Below are positions 13,988 through 20,806 of a stretch of DNA of 31,121 nucleotides, in pieces. The DNA comes from a virus, in the IMG/VR virus record IMGVR_UViG_3300032164_000049, positions 1 through 31,121 of that record. The stretch is one strand, 5' to 3'. A model generated the notes under the pieces. That model was not told where the DNA came from. It ran no database searches and was given only the letters and a program-made list of their open reading frames with translations. Made by a program: the position numbers and the translations under genes. Each line of letters begins with the position of its first letter. The stretch's first letter is position 1.

Positions 13988-14400
13988 TGACGACAACATG
14001 GAAGAAACTGATACTTGCTGGCGACACGAAAACAGCAGTTATCACGTTAGCTTTTTCTATCCCTGGAGCCTTAACAACAGGCCAGAAAACTCAGAGACTA
14101 TTAGCTCCTTGCGCAATTACTCTCACGAAAGTCCGTTTAGTCATAGATACTGCGCCAACAGGCGCTAACTTGATAATTGATGTTCATACAGGGACAGGAG
14201 CTGGAACAACAATCTTTACGACACAGGGAAATCGTCCAACGATTGTAGCTACAGAGAAGACTGCTGTAAGTAGCGCTCCAGATGTAACTTCTATTGCTGA
14301 AGCTGACGAATTCAGCGTTTACGTTGACCAAATCGGAAGCACAATCGCAGGCTCTGACGTCACTATCGAAGTCATTGGAACACAAACGGTGACTCTCTAG
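13987..14400 (+). CDS. Beta-sandwich virion protein with TTWKKL N-terminus
   Basis: A 137-residue protein beginning MTTTWKKLILAGD, sharing its opening with the protein at 12967. The rest is all-beta: IPGALTTGQKTQRLLAPCAI, LTKVRLVIDTAPTGANLIID, VHTGTGAGTTIFTTQGNRPT, and SVYVDQIGSTIAGSDVTIEV. Alternating strands and Gly/Thr turns fit a jelly-roll or immunoglobulin-like domain of the type used on virion surfaces to bind glycans or decorate the shell. Its stop overlaps the GTG of the next gene (TAGTG). Confidence 0.55.
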   Translation: MTTTWKKLILAGDTKTAVITLAFSIPGALTTGQKTQRLLAPCAITLTKVRLVIDTAPTGANLIIDVHTGTGAGTTIFTTQGNRPTIVATEKTAVSSAPDVTSIAEADEFSVYVDQIGSTIAGSDVTIEVIGTQTVTL

Positions 14401-14945
14401 TGAAATGTTACCGTATGAGCAAACCTTCTGAAGTTGACAAAGTAGGAAACTGGATAGTAAGTCAACAGCAGCTTCACAACGAAACAGTAACTTTATGTTG
14501 GACTTGCCACCAGAAAGCAACATTAGACCATCTTAAACTAATGTTTGAGAAGCGCCTATCAAGCATCTGCATTGTAGAAGACGACTTAGGAACAATCAAG
14601 GCAGTAATCTATTTTCAATGTTACGATGAACAGGACATCAAGGTCTATGTGAAATCAGCCAGTTACGCCGTTGCAGTTATAGATTCTACTGAGTGGGCAC
14701 AAGAAAAGATGGAGTATTTCAAGGAGCTCCTTAAACTCTGCTATTCTTACATGTACAGTCAAAGCGTTTTTCACGCTGACTTTTGGGTTCTCAAGAAAAT
14801 CTTTGAAGCTCACCAACAAGTCTTTTTTCCTGAATTCTTGAAGGTAATTCAAGAACATGATGAGCAGCCTTGGGGGAAAACCGTAAGGTTTCAAGTTGAC
14901 GTTAAAGGAGCAATAGAAAAGCTTACGGCACAGGGTTCGCCTTGA
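14400..14945 (+). CDS. Hypothetical protein, possible acyltransferase-like fold
   Basis: A 181-residue soluble protein from GTG 14400, overlapping the previous stop. Segments such as RLSSICIVEDDLGTIKAVIY and DIKVYVKSASYAVAVIDSTE alternate with helices (WAQEKMEYFKELLKLCYSYM), a mixed alpha/beta order compatible with a degenerate GNAT-like fold, but the acetyl-CoA loop is not seen, so this is tentative. Clustered CWTCHQK may bind metal. It sits inside the block of fibre-like genes and overlaps the next gene by four bases. It could modify or help assemble virion proteins. I do not recognise the family. Confidence 0.45.
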   Translation: MKCYRMSKPSEVDKVGNWIVSQQQLHNETVTLCWTCHQKATLDHLKLMFEKRLSSICIVEDDLGTIKAVIYFQCYDEQDIKVYVKSASYAVAVIDSTEWAQEKMEYFKELLKLCYSYMYSQSVFHADFWVLKKIFEAHQQVFFPEFLKVIQEHDEQPWGKTVRFQVDVKGAIEKLTAQGSP

Positions 14946-15496
14946 CTGTCTTAACTATTAATACTGACTATGACGGCGACATAACCAACATTTACACCAA
15001 AGTAACAAATGGTGTAACATTAAGAGCCGGTACCATAAGCAAAGCTCCAATCCACGCTTTTATTCGTTTTCCATTGACTAATTTGCCTAGTGACGCAATA
15101 ATTTCTCAAGTTCGCCTTTTGGTTAACTGCACGATAGGAGGAGGCTCGTCAGGTACATGGGACATTCACCCGTACAACAGTAACGGACAAGCAGACCCAT
15201 CTGGTGACACTGGAGCAACTTGCTATAACGCTTGCGCAGCAGGAACACAATACATTGATAATGATACAGGCCTCCGCTCAACAGGAGCCAAAGCTTACAC
15301 TTTAGGTTCTGCTGGTAACACTGCTGTTGCAGCAGCGAAGACTGCTGGGACAAACTTTAGTTTAGGCATCCATGAGGAAGGCGAAAACGACAATGGAGCA
15401 TCGATAACTGCGCTTGATGCAGGCTCTAATGTTCCGCAGCTTGAAATAACTTACACTCAACCTACAGGAGACACTATGAAAGTTCAGGTAATGTAA
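14942..15496 (+). CDS. DNRLRE-like beta-sandwich virion protein
   Basis: A 184-residue all-beta protein from TTG 14942. The order TISKAPIHAFIRFPLTNLPS, DAIISQVRLLVNCTIGGGSS, GTWDIHPYNSNGQADPSG and a final GSNVPQLEITYT is close to the DNRLRE / carbohydrate-binding jelly-roll pattern, in which a folded strand with Arg-Phe is followed by LP-x-A-x-I and a W/H/Y strand. Such domains occur on cell-surface and phage structural proteins and often bind sugars. It is probably a head or neck surface protein for host contact. The frame ends with MKVQVM and a stop. Confidence 0.55.
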   Translation: MTVLTINTDYDGDITNIYTKVTNGVTLRAGTISKAPIHAFIRFPLTNLPSDAIISQVRLLVNCTIGGGSSGTWDIHPYNSNGQADPSGDTGATCYNACAAGTQYIDNDTGLRSTGAKAYTLGSAGNTAVAAAKTAGTNFSLGIHEEGENDNGASITALDAGSNVPQLEITYTQPTGDTMKVQVM

Positions 15497-15560
15497 GAAG
15501 TTGCTACTGTGGAAAAGCTCTTAAAGAATCTGAAGTATAGAATATTCAGCTCTGAGTTGA

Positions 15561-15944
15561 ATGTTTATGGTTGCAGTCACACCTAATGACGTAAGAGGCA
15601 GACTCAACATTTCTGTTGGAACAATAAGCGATGCTCAAGTCACCAAATTCCTTGTTGATGCTGCAGCAGAGATCAGCGCAGAAATCGGACAAACTTTAGA
15701 TTATTCAAGTTGTACTCAGTTGGCAGCTTCAGCAATTACGAATCTAGCAGCGATCTACTGTGCCAACTATGTAAGCGGAGGAGCAACAAGCGGACAAAGC
15801 TTCACAATAGGAAGCTTCAGCGTTAGCCAGAGCAGCGGCCAAGCAGGAAACATTAACCTAGACATCTTGAACAAGCGCCTCGAGGCGGCGATCAAGAAAC
15901 TCAAAAATGATACGTTCAAAGTTGCTGAATCAGATGAGGAGTGA
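15561..15944 (+). CDS. Head-tail connector (adaptor) protein
   Basis: A 127-residue protein of the type that docks under the portal (HK97 gp6 / SPP1 gp15-like adaptor). VTPNDVRGRLNISVGTISDA begins like many connectors (V-x-P-x-D-V-R-x-x-L), followed by helices QVTKFLVDAAAEISAEIG and ASAITNLAAIYCANYVSGGA, a strand pair (QSFTIGSFSVSQSSGQ), and a C-terminal helix (LNKRLEAAIKKLKND). ATG 15561 or ATG 15567 can start it. The next gene begins three bases after the stop, and GGAG inside its last codons serves that gene. Confidence 0.75.
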   Translation: MFMVAVTPNDVRGRLNISVGTISDAQVTKFLVDAAAEISAEIGQTLDYSSCTQLAASAITNLAAIYCANYVSGGATSGQSFTIGSFSVSQSSGQAGNINLDILNKRLEAAIKKLKNDTFKVAESDEE

Positions 15945-15947
15945 TAG

Positions 15948-17567
15948 ATGACTTTTCCACAAGCATACTATGATTTCGTCTATTACTATGCGCCTTGGTA
16001 CTATGTCCTCTCTGCATTAATTACTGGTGATGCAACTGCTGGACAGAAAGAAGTAACTGTTACTAATGGAGCTCTCTTTCTTGCAGGTATGCCTGTAGAA
16101 ATCAAAGACAGTGCTCATAGTGAATGGAATACTGTTGATAGTGTTCTCGTAAATGTCGTGACAATGACGACGAATCTTGCTTACACTTATTATGTGGCAA
16201 AAGATGGAGCTGTTGACCATCCGGATATTGCCTATGGGAAAGGCACTTTTCCAGCTGCTTTCGCAATCGAATTCTTCTATGATTATTATGGGACTCTCTC
16301 GGCAGGTGCCTTGAAGACAACTGTTCTGGCAAAGATTCAGTCTCTAGCTGACTGGCTAATCACTCAACAATGCGTAAATGCAGGTTTGAAAGCTTACGGA
16401 GGATTCGTAAACTCAGAAGGAAGCGACGAATACTGGAGTATTGATGCAGGTCGCGCTATTCCAGCTCTTCTTAAAGCATATTCCTTAACAGGCGATGCTG
16501 ACCATCTGGCATCTGCTATCTTGGCAGGAAGAACGTTTCTCTTCAATATGCAGAATGAGCCAACAGTTTTAGCGCTTCAAGATACGTATTATGGGGGCTT
16601 CGCAACATATGTAGACTCTTCAGACGTTTGGGTCGTAAGTATGAGCGTTGAAAACCTTTACTGTTTAATCGGCTTGAAAATGCTCAATGACACTTACGAC
16701 GTTGCAAATGCAGCAACATATACTCTTATGATGAGTGACGCGCGAGACTTCCTAGTCGAAGGCTTAAATGATATCTGGATGTGGTTTGATCCTCTCCCTT
16801 CAGGCGATGGAGAATGGCACAGAATAGGGTTAACTGAAAGTGAAGTCTATGATGATGTTATCAGCTTCGCACTCTTAGGCTTATATTACTACGAAGGATT
16901 TTCAACAACAGTCCAGCACATCTATGACTATGTAAACGCTATCAAACAAACAGGTAGCCATCCTGCTTACTGGCCTGCTGTATGCTGGCCTGGCTACATT
17001 GATGTAGTAAGCCGCTTTCCAGCATGCGAATATTATGATGCAATAAGCATCGGCATCCTTGCTCCTCTCCGGAAAGATTGGGATCCGCCTAGCTATGCAT
17101 TAAGCTGTCTTATCGTTGACATGTACCCTGAAGAGTTTCTGTATTGGGGTCCTGTCTTCGGGACTTTTGCGCCTGTTACTCCTCAGAAAGCTAATGCAAG
17201 CGTTACATGGATCGGAAGAATGCTCCTGAACTATGTTGCTCCCTTGACAGAATTTACGAAAGCTCTAGAAGGTTATGGTGAAGTTGTCGAGCTCTTTTCT
17301 ATTCAAGAAGCAGTCCAAAGCGTAACCTATTCAGATCCTTTAGAAATTAAAGCTTTCATGCAGCCAGCACGCGCTGAAGAAGTCATTATTGAAGCTGGCT
17401 ATATCATTGAAGACTATCTTAACGGCTTCACATTTATCCCTGTCAGAAACCATGATAAGATTCGAAGAAAGGGAGATGACTACGAAGTCCAAAGTATTCA
17501 GCTTCACGTAAAAGGAAACGTGCCCTATTTCTATCAGCTTAGTTTACGGAGGCTTATGGCTACATGA
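15948..17567 (+). CDS. Neck protein carrying a six-hairpin glycosidase-like domain
   Basis: A 539-residue multidomain protein. Residues about 25-95 are a small beta domain of fibre type (GQKEVTVTNGALFLAGMPVE). Residues about 100-410 read as an alpha/alpha-toroid (six-hairpin glycosidase-like) domain: helical repeats with aromatic and acidic turns, YGGFVNSEGSDEYWSIDAGR, AIPALLKAYSLTGDADHLAS, YYGGFATYVDSSDVWVVSMS, ESEVYDDVISFALLGLYYYE, GSHPAYWPAVCWPGYIDVVS. The last 110 residues (ALEGYGEVVELFSIQEAVQS, then RRKGDDYEVQSIQLHVKGNV and YQLSLRRL) resemble a head-closure protein. Thus a glycan-acting domain appears built into the neck, perhaps to digest host surface glycan. Catalytic residues are not assigned. 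Confidence 0.65.
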   Translation: MTFPQAYYDFVYYYAPWYYVLSALITGDATAGQKEVTVTNGALFLAGMPVEIKDSAHSEWNTVDSVLVNVVTMTTNLAYTYYVAKDGAVDHPDIAYGKGTFPAAFAIEFFYDYYGTLSAGALKTTVLAKIQSLADWLITQQCVNAGLKAYGGFVNSEGSDEYWSIDAGRAIPALLKAYSLTGDADHLASAILAGRTFLFNMQNEPTVLALQDTYYGGFATYVDSSDVWVVSMSVENLYCLIGLKMLNDTYDVANAATYTLMMSDARDFLVEGLNDIWMWFDPLPSGDGEWHRIGLTESEVYDDVISFALLGLYYYEGFSTTVQHIYDYVNAIKQTGSHPAYWPAVCWPGYIDVVSRFPACEYYDAISIGILAPLRKDWDPPSYALSCLIVDMYPEEFLYWGPVFGTFAPVTPQKANASVTWIGRMLLNYVAPLTEFTKALEGYGEVVELFSIQEAVQSVTYSDPLEIKAFMQPARAEEVIIEAGYIIEDYLNGFTFIPVRNHDKIRRKGDDYEVQSIQLHVKGNVPYFYQLSLRRLMAT

Positions 17568-18598
17568 GTGAGCTTGAAAATCCTGTGACAACAATTTTGC
17601 GGCTCTTGAAAACGAAAGTTAGCGTCATTCGGAATAATGCAAGCGTTGCTAGTATACTCTATAGTCCAGAACATTATGACAGGGAGTTTATGAAGACTTA
17701 CGATGCAGTAGTGACTCTTGGGCTTGAATCAGAAGATATTAACAAGGTTAATCTAGCTTCAACTATAAGGTGGCGAATGATCTATCTAAGATGTTTAATT
17801 CACACAGTTGATAGGGCTATTCAGATAGATCCTGCTCGAGAAATGCGTGATAAAACTCTCGCTGGAATATTAGCTGTTATCCAAGCTAACCGTAACTTGC
17901 CTTACCAAACAATCTACAATTTTAATGGTCTCGGCTATTATTCAACAACTCACAAAGCATATGAAGGAGCTGACGCAACAGAACTCGCTCCAAATAGTAC
18001 AGTGTGGACTGAATTATCTGTAGCTGATTATCAACATTTCTGGACAAGCAATAATAATCGACATACCAAGTTAACAACAAGTAACACGAAATATAGCCAA
18101 TTTCTCTTCAGCTTCAAAGTTGGAAAAAATACAACTTCAACAACAATTTCAGAGCTTGAAGCAAGAGAACAATGCCTCAAAAAGTTAGTCTTAACTTTTG
18201 AAGGCTACGGAACAGGCGCTCAGCCTGGCTTAACTCCGCCTCCTACGCCTGGTATAACCTTCAAAATATGGGACCACTCAACAAGCGCATGGACTCATAC
18301 TCAGACTGGTACTTCAAGCGCAGTAGATGAAGTAACAACTATTACGTTAACAGCTGACCTCATAAACCATGTTGACGCTAATGGATACCTCCACGTTTTA
18401 GTCCGGAGTACATATCCAAGTAATGGAAGCGACCCCTCTTCAATAACTGGTGATTTCGTTGAATGTACCCTTCAAGTAACAGGCTTAACATTCTGTGACG
18501 TCTTAAGCTTTCGTGAACTTAACGACACTAATGCGAAGCCTTATCTATGGAAAACAGAACTAAAGCTTAAGGGCTACATGTTTGAAACAGTCTCCTAA
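17564..18598 (+). CDS. Tail terminator-like neck protein with inserted beta domain
   Basis: A 344-residue protein overlapping the previous stop (ATGA). The first 115 residues fit a tail-terminator/completion protein: ENPVTTILRLLKTKVSVIRN, YDAVVTLGLESEDINKV, STIRWRMIYLRCLIHTVDRA, REMRDKTLAGILAVIQANRN. The family is normally 120-180 residues long; here about 180 residues of beta structure follow (FLFSFKVGKNTTSTTISELE, LVLTFEGYGTGAQPGLTPPP, FKIWDHSTSAWTHTQTGTSS), and a final strand YLWKTELKLKGYMFETV returns to the terminator type. The insert looks like a carbohydrate-binding-type sandwich. It probably caps the tail tube at the neck while displaying the insert outside. Confidence 0.6.
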   Translation: MSELENPVTTILRLLKTKVSVIRNNASVASILYSPEHYDREFMKTYDAVVTLGLESEDINKVNLASTIRWRMIYLRCLIHTVDRAIQIDPAREMRDKTLAGILAVIQANRNLPYQTIYNFNGLGYYSTTHKAYEGADATELAPNSTVWTELSVADYQHFWTSNNNRHTKLTTSNTKYSQFLFSFKVGKNTTSTTISELEAREQCLKKLVLTFEGYGTGAQPGLTPPPTPGITFKIWDHSTSAWTHTQTGTSSAVDEVTTITLTADLINHVDANGYLHVLVRSTYPSNGSDPSSITGDFVECTLQVTGLTFCDVLSFRELNDTNAKPYLWKTELKLKGYMFETVS

Positions 18599-18624
18599 AT
18601 CTTACAGTAATTGAGAGAACAAGA

Positions 18625-18870
18625 ATGTTCAGGATACACCTAAGTTTCGGTTTCGCTTGCAGGAAAGGAGTCTGCAATCTAGATCTTAAGCGGCCTCATT
18701 GGACATGTATGCATTGCGACAGCCGCAAAGCCTATTATGGTAAAGGCTACCATGAACATATGAGGATCTCTACATACATCCTTTACATTGATGAAAACCG
18801 CCCGAATGCGAAGCTGAAAGGGATTCTCCTCAAAAAATTGCTCTCAGTCGTAGAGGGATTAGCAGTATGA
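18625..18870 (+). CDS. Small Cys-rich protein (81 aa)
   Basis: An 81-residue protein with CRKGVC and CMHCDSRK, together a possible four-Cys zinc site (residues about 12-32), followed by YYGKGYHEHMRISTYILYI and a basic helix (KGILLKKLLSVVEGL). ATG 18625 follows GAGAG. The stop overlaps the start of a 19-codon ORF. It has no known family. Its position between the tail terminator and tail tube genes suggests a tail-assembly factor or simply a passenger gene. Confidence 0.55.
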   Translation: MFRIHLSFGFACRKGVCNLDLKRPHWTCMHCDSRKAYYGKGYHEHMRISTYILYIDENRPNAKLKGILLKKLLSVVEGLAV

Positions 18871-18926
18871 GAGCTTTCACAGTCATCAAAGGTGACAAAG
18901 AAGGGAGTGTGACGAAAAACAAATGA
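18867..18926 (+). CDS. 19-residue ORF coupled at both ends
   Basis: ATG at 18867 overlaps the previous TGA (ATGA) and follows GAGGG by nine bases; its own TGA overlaps the tail tube ATG at 18923 (ATGA). The product is MRAFTVIKGDKEGSVTKNK, with no motif. It may be a genuine micro-protein, or a translational bridge that carries ribosomes to the tail tube gene, whose own Shine-Dalgarno site is poor. The double ATGA geometry is the only evidence. Confidence 0.4.
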   Translation: MRAFTVIKGDKEGSVTKNK

Positions 18927-19801
18927 GCGTAGAAACGTATGGAGCGCATGAGTTTCGCCTCTATTTCGTAGCTGAAAGCGTATATGGAGTTACTCCAACA
19001 AGTCCAACAATGCTCGGCATAAACGCTGAAGCAGTTGATCCAGGTATTGATTCTGGCCTCATAAAGGTTCGCGGTGTAGGAAGCAGAGATCTTCAGACTA
19101 TAAAGAAAGGTCTCCAGCGCGTTCTTCTCAAGATTCCGGACTGCTTAAGCAGTGAATCACCGATCAGTTTCATTCAGCATGCCCAAACATTAACCAGCTT
19201 AAGCATTGAGGCAATATACTACAAAAGTTTGTGGGCTACTCCAAGTAATATCCTTAGTTTCACGTATAAAGGAATGAGAATTGACAAACTTACCGTTCAA
19301 TGTAACCTTGAAGACCTCATTAAAGCTAATGTTGAATTGATCGGCAAAAGTTTTTCTCTTGGAACAGCAAAAATTGCTGGAGCAAGTTACGGCGATTATG
19401 CTGGAGCAGTTGCCTTTAACGAAGTTGGAGTTTCACGCGGCGCCGCAGATGGAAGCACTCAAGTAACAACAACTAAAGTAACTGATTGGAAATGGACTTT
19501 AGAGAATAACTTGAAGCCTGTACCTTGCATTCAAAGTCCACCATCAACAAGTTCCTTAATAAAGTATCTCCGGGAACGTCACAGAAACCTGTACGGCGAA
19601 ATTACGTTTGAGTTTGAAGATGATACTGAATTCGACGATATGGTCTCTGATAATGAATTTAGCCTCAAGTTTGACCTAGGCCCAGTTAGTAGCGCTCTTT
19701 TCAAATACTGCAAATGGGATACTGTCGCAACGCCGACTAGAATTGAAGACTTAGTAAGCGTAAAAGTGAAGTTCACAGCTAGAGACGTCGTCATCAGCTA
19801 A
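18923..19801 (+). CDS. Major tail tube protein
   Basis: A 292-residue beta-rich protein with tail tube features: an N-terminal EFRLYFVAESVYGVTPTSPT, GSRDLQTIKKGLQRVLLKIP, FTYKGMRIDKLTVQCNLEDL, IKANVELIGKSF, later KWTLENNLKPV and a symmetrical second half (RNLYGEITFEFEDDTEFDDM, then SVKVKFTARDVVIS). Alternating strand pairs with the 'new strand for inner tube' pattern and the order terminator, tube, chaperone, tape support the call. It polymerises into the flexible or rigid tube around the tape measure. No sheath gene was found, so a siphovirus-like tail is likely. Confidence 0.75.
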   Translation: MSVETYGAHEFRLYFVAESVYGVTPTSPTMLGINAEAVDPGIDSGLIKVRGVGSRDLQTIKKGLQRVLLKIPDCLSSESPISFIQHAQTLTSLSIEAIYYKSLWATPSNILSFTYKGMRIDKLTVQCNLEDLIKANVELIGKSFSLGTAKIAGASYGDYAGAVAFNEVGVSRGAADGSTQVTTTKVTDWKWTLENNLKPVPCIQSPPSTSSLIKYLRERHRNLYGEITFEFEDDTEFDDMVSDNEFSLKFDLGPVSSALFKYCKWDTVATPTRIEDLVSVKVKFTARDVVIS

Positions 19802-19811
19802 GGTGATCTAG

Positions 19812-20267
19812 ATGGAACTGACAAGAAACAAAACAATCGCTATCATCCTCGCTTCTGTCGCTGTTGGAAGCGTTGTCGGATCACTCATAACATATACTTG
19901 GCTTTCTGCAACAGTCAGAATATCTAACACAGCACAGATCAAGTCTGTCGGCGTCAGCGTCTTCAAAAATGGAGAATGCACAATAGAGTTGACAATGATT
20001 GACTGGGGCTTCCTTGAGCCTGGAGAAACAAAGAATTCATTAGCCTACCTCAAAAGTACAAGTAATGTCCCAATAAATGTGACTATGGTCACTGAAAGCT
20101 GGATCCCTGCAAACGCAACAACTTTTATAGGCTGCTCATGGAATGCTGAAGGCCGACAGATAAGCCCAGAAGGAATAATTCCTGTCAACTTCACCTTAAC
20201 AGTTGACAAAGCAACAAAAGGCCTGAAAAGCTTCAGCTTCACAATAGCAATCACCGGGAGCGGATAA
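19812..20267 (+). CDS. Membrane-anchored beta-sandwich protein of archaeal type
   Basis: A 151-residue protein with one N-terminal hydrophobic helix (TIAIILASVAVGSVVGSLIT), an uncleaved anchor or signal, then one beta-sandwich: VSVFKNGECTIELTMIDWGF, LEPGETKNSLAYLKSTSNVP, INVTMVTESWIPANATTF, SPEGIIPVNFTLTVDKATKG, FSFTIAITGSG. The sequence of DWG, EPG, N-V-P and a final S-F-x-I-x-I-x-GSG is a pattern I know from secreted archaeal proteins, notably Bathyarchaeia. N-x-T sites could be glycosylated. It sits between the tail tube and chaperone genes, a place where tailed viruses usually have no membrane protein. Confidence 0.65.
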   Translation: MELTRNKTIAIILASVAVGSVVGSLITYTWLSATVRISNTAQIKSVGVSVFKNGECTIELTMIDWGFLEPGETKNSLAYLKSTSNVPINVTMVTESWIPANATTFIGCSWNAEGRQISPEGIIPVNFTLTVDKATKGLKSFSFTIAITGSG

Positions 20268-20270
20268 GAT

Positions 20271-20726
20271 ATCAGGACACAAAGTATAGATGTCAAAGAA
20301 GACTTCGGCAAAGAATACGCTGGCCAGTACGTCTTCAGAGAGATCACTTGGGCAAGAAGGAGCAGGATCTGCCAGAAACACACGAAGTATAGCAAGATGA
20401 CTGGCCAGGTTGAGATGAGCGATTTCGTCGCGATCCAGGCAGAGTCCATTTTTGCTAGCCTAAAAGAACAGCCTGACAATAAGCCGATAACGCTCGAGAA
20501 GTTACTCGCTGAAGAGGAAGGTGTCCCGATAGAAGTCGGTGAGCTCTTCTCGAAAGTCGTCAACAAACTTAACGGTGTCTCTCATGATGAACTGCGTTTT
20601 TTGTTAGAGCAATTAAGCGAGGAAAACCGAATGCAGCTCTTTCAGAGTTTCGGTTATGCAAAGAATTCGGATGGACAATCCTCGAGCTCCGAAGGCAGCC
20701 AGCAAAAAGTATCGAGCAGTTCCTAG
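20271..20726 (+). CDS. Tail assembly chaperone, short form (gpG-like; non-canonical start)
   Basis: The first ATG in this frame is at 20397, but conserved-looking sequence precedes it: DVKEDFGKEYAGQYVFREIT, WARRSRICQKHTKY, joining TGQVEMSDFVAIQAESIFAS. The frame is open from 20268. ATC 20271 (GGGAG ten bases upstream) or ATA 20286 (AGGA upstream) may start it. An ATG at 20290 is in the frame from which a -1 move gives this frame. The body ends LLEQLSEENRMQLFQSFG followed by a Ser-rich tail. Chaperones of this type coat the tape measure during tail assembly and are made in short and long forms. Confidence 0.65.
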   Translation: MRTQSIDVKEDFGKEYAGQYVFREITWARRSRICQKHTKYSKMTGQVEMSDFVAIQAESIFASLKEQPDNKPITLEKLLAEEEGVPIEVGELFSKVVNKLNGVSHDELRFLLEQLSEENRMQLFQSFGYAKNSDGQSSSSEGSQQKVSSSS

Positions 20727-20806
20727 TGATTCTGAGAGAGATGGATCTCCAGACTGAAGACGAACTCGCAAAAGCAAATAGGGGAGCAAAGACTTATGGC
20801 CGTTGA
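20663..20806 (+). CDS. Chaperone -1 frameshift extension (gpGT-like)
   Basis: In the -1 frame relative to the chaperone, an open stretch (20591-20806) encodes EFGWTILELRRQPAKSIEQF followed by LVILREMDLQTEDELAKA, a composition typical of phage chaperone extensions (FGWT, LRRQPA). The zero-frame tail over the same DNA is just SSSSEGSQQKVSSSS. A -1 slip at GCA AAG (20658-20663), an A_AAG tetramer, would join ...FGYAK to EFGWT.... The extension ends inside the next gene. GTG 20726 alone would give only 26 residues. Both forms are expected in tail assembly, by analogy with lambda gpG/gpGT. Confidence 0.6.
   Translation, partial: EFGWTILELRRQPAKSIEQFLVILREMDLQTEDELAKANRGAKTYGR

Noticed and set aside
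15478-15545. Cys-Tyr-Cys-Gly-Lys stretch in another frame just after the DNRLRE-like gene, resembling a zinc knuckle remnant
   Set aside because: Only about 15 codons before a stop, and no start codon.
20045-20566. Minus-strand ORF of 173 codons over the membrane protein and chaperone genes
   Set aside because: Opposes well-supported + strand genes and shows antisense composition.
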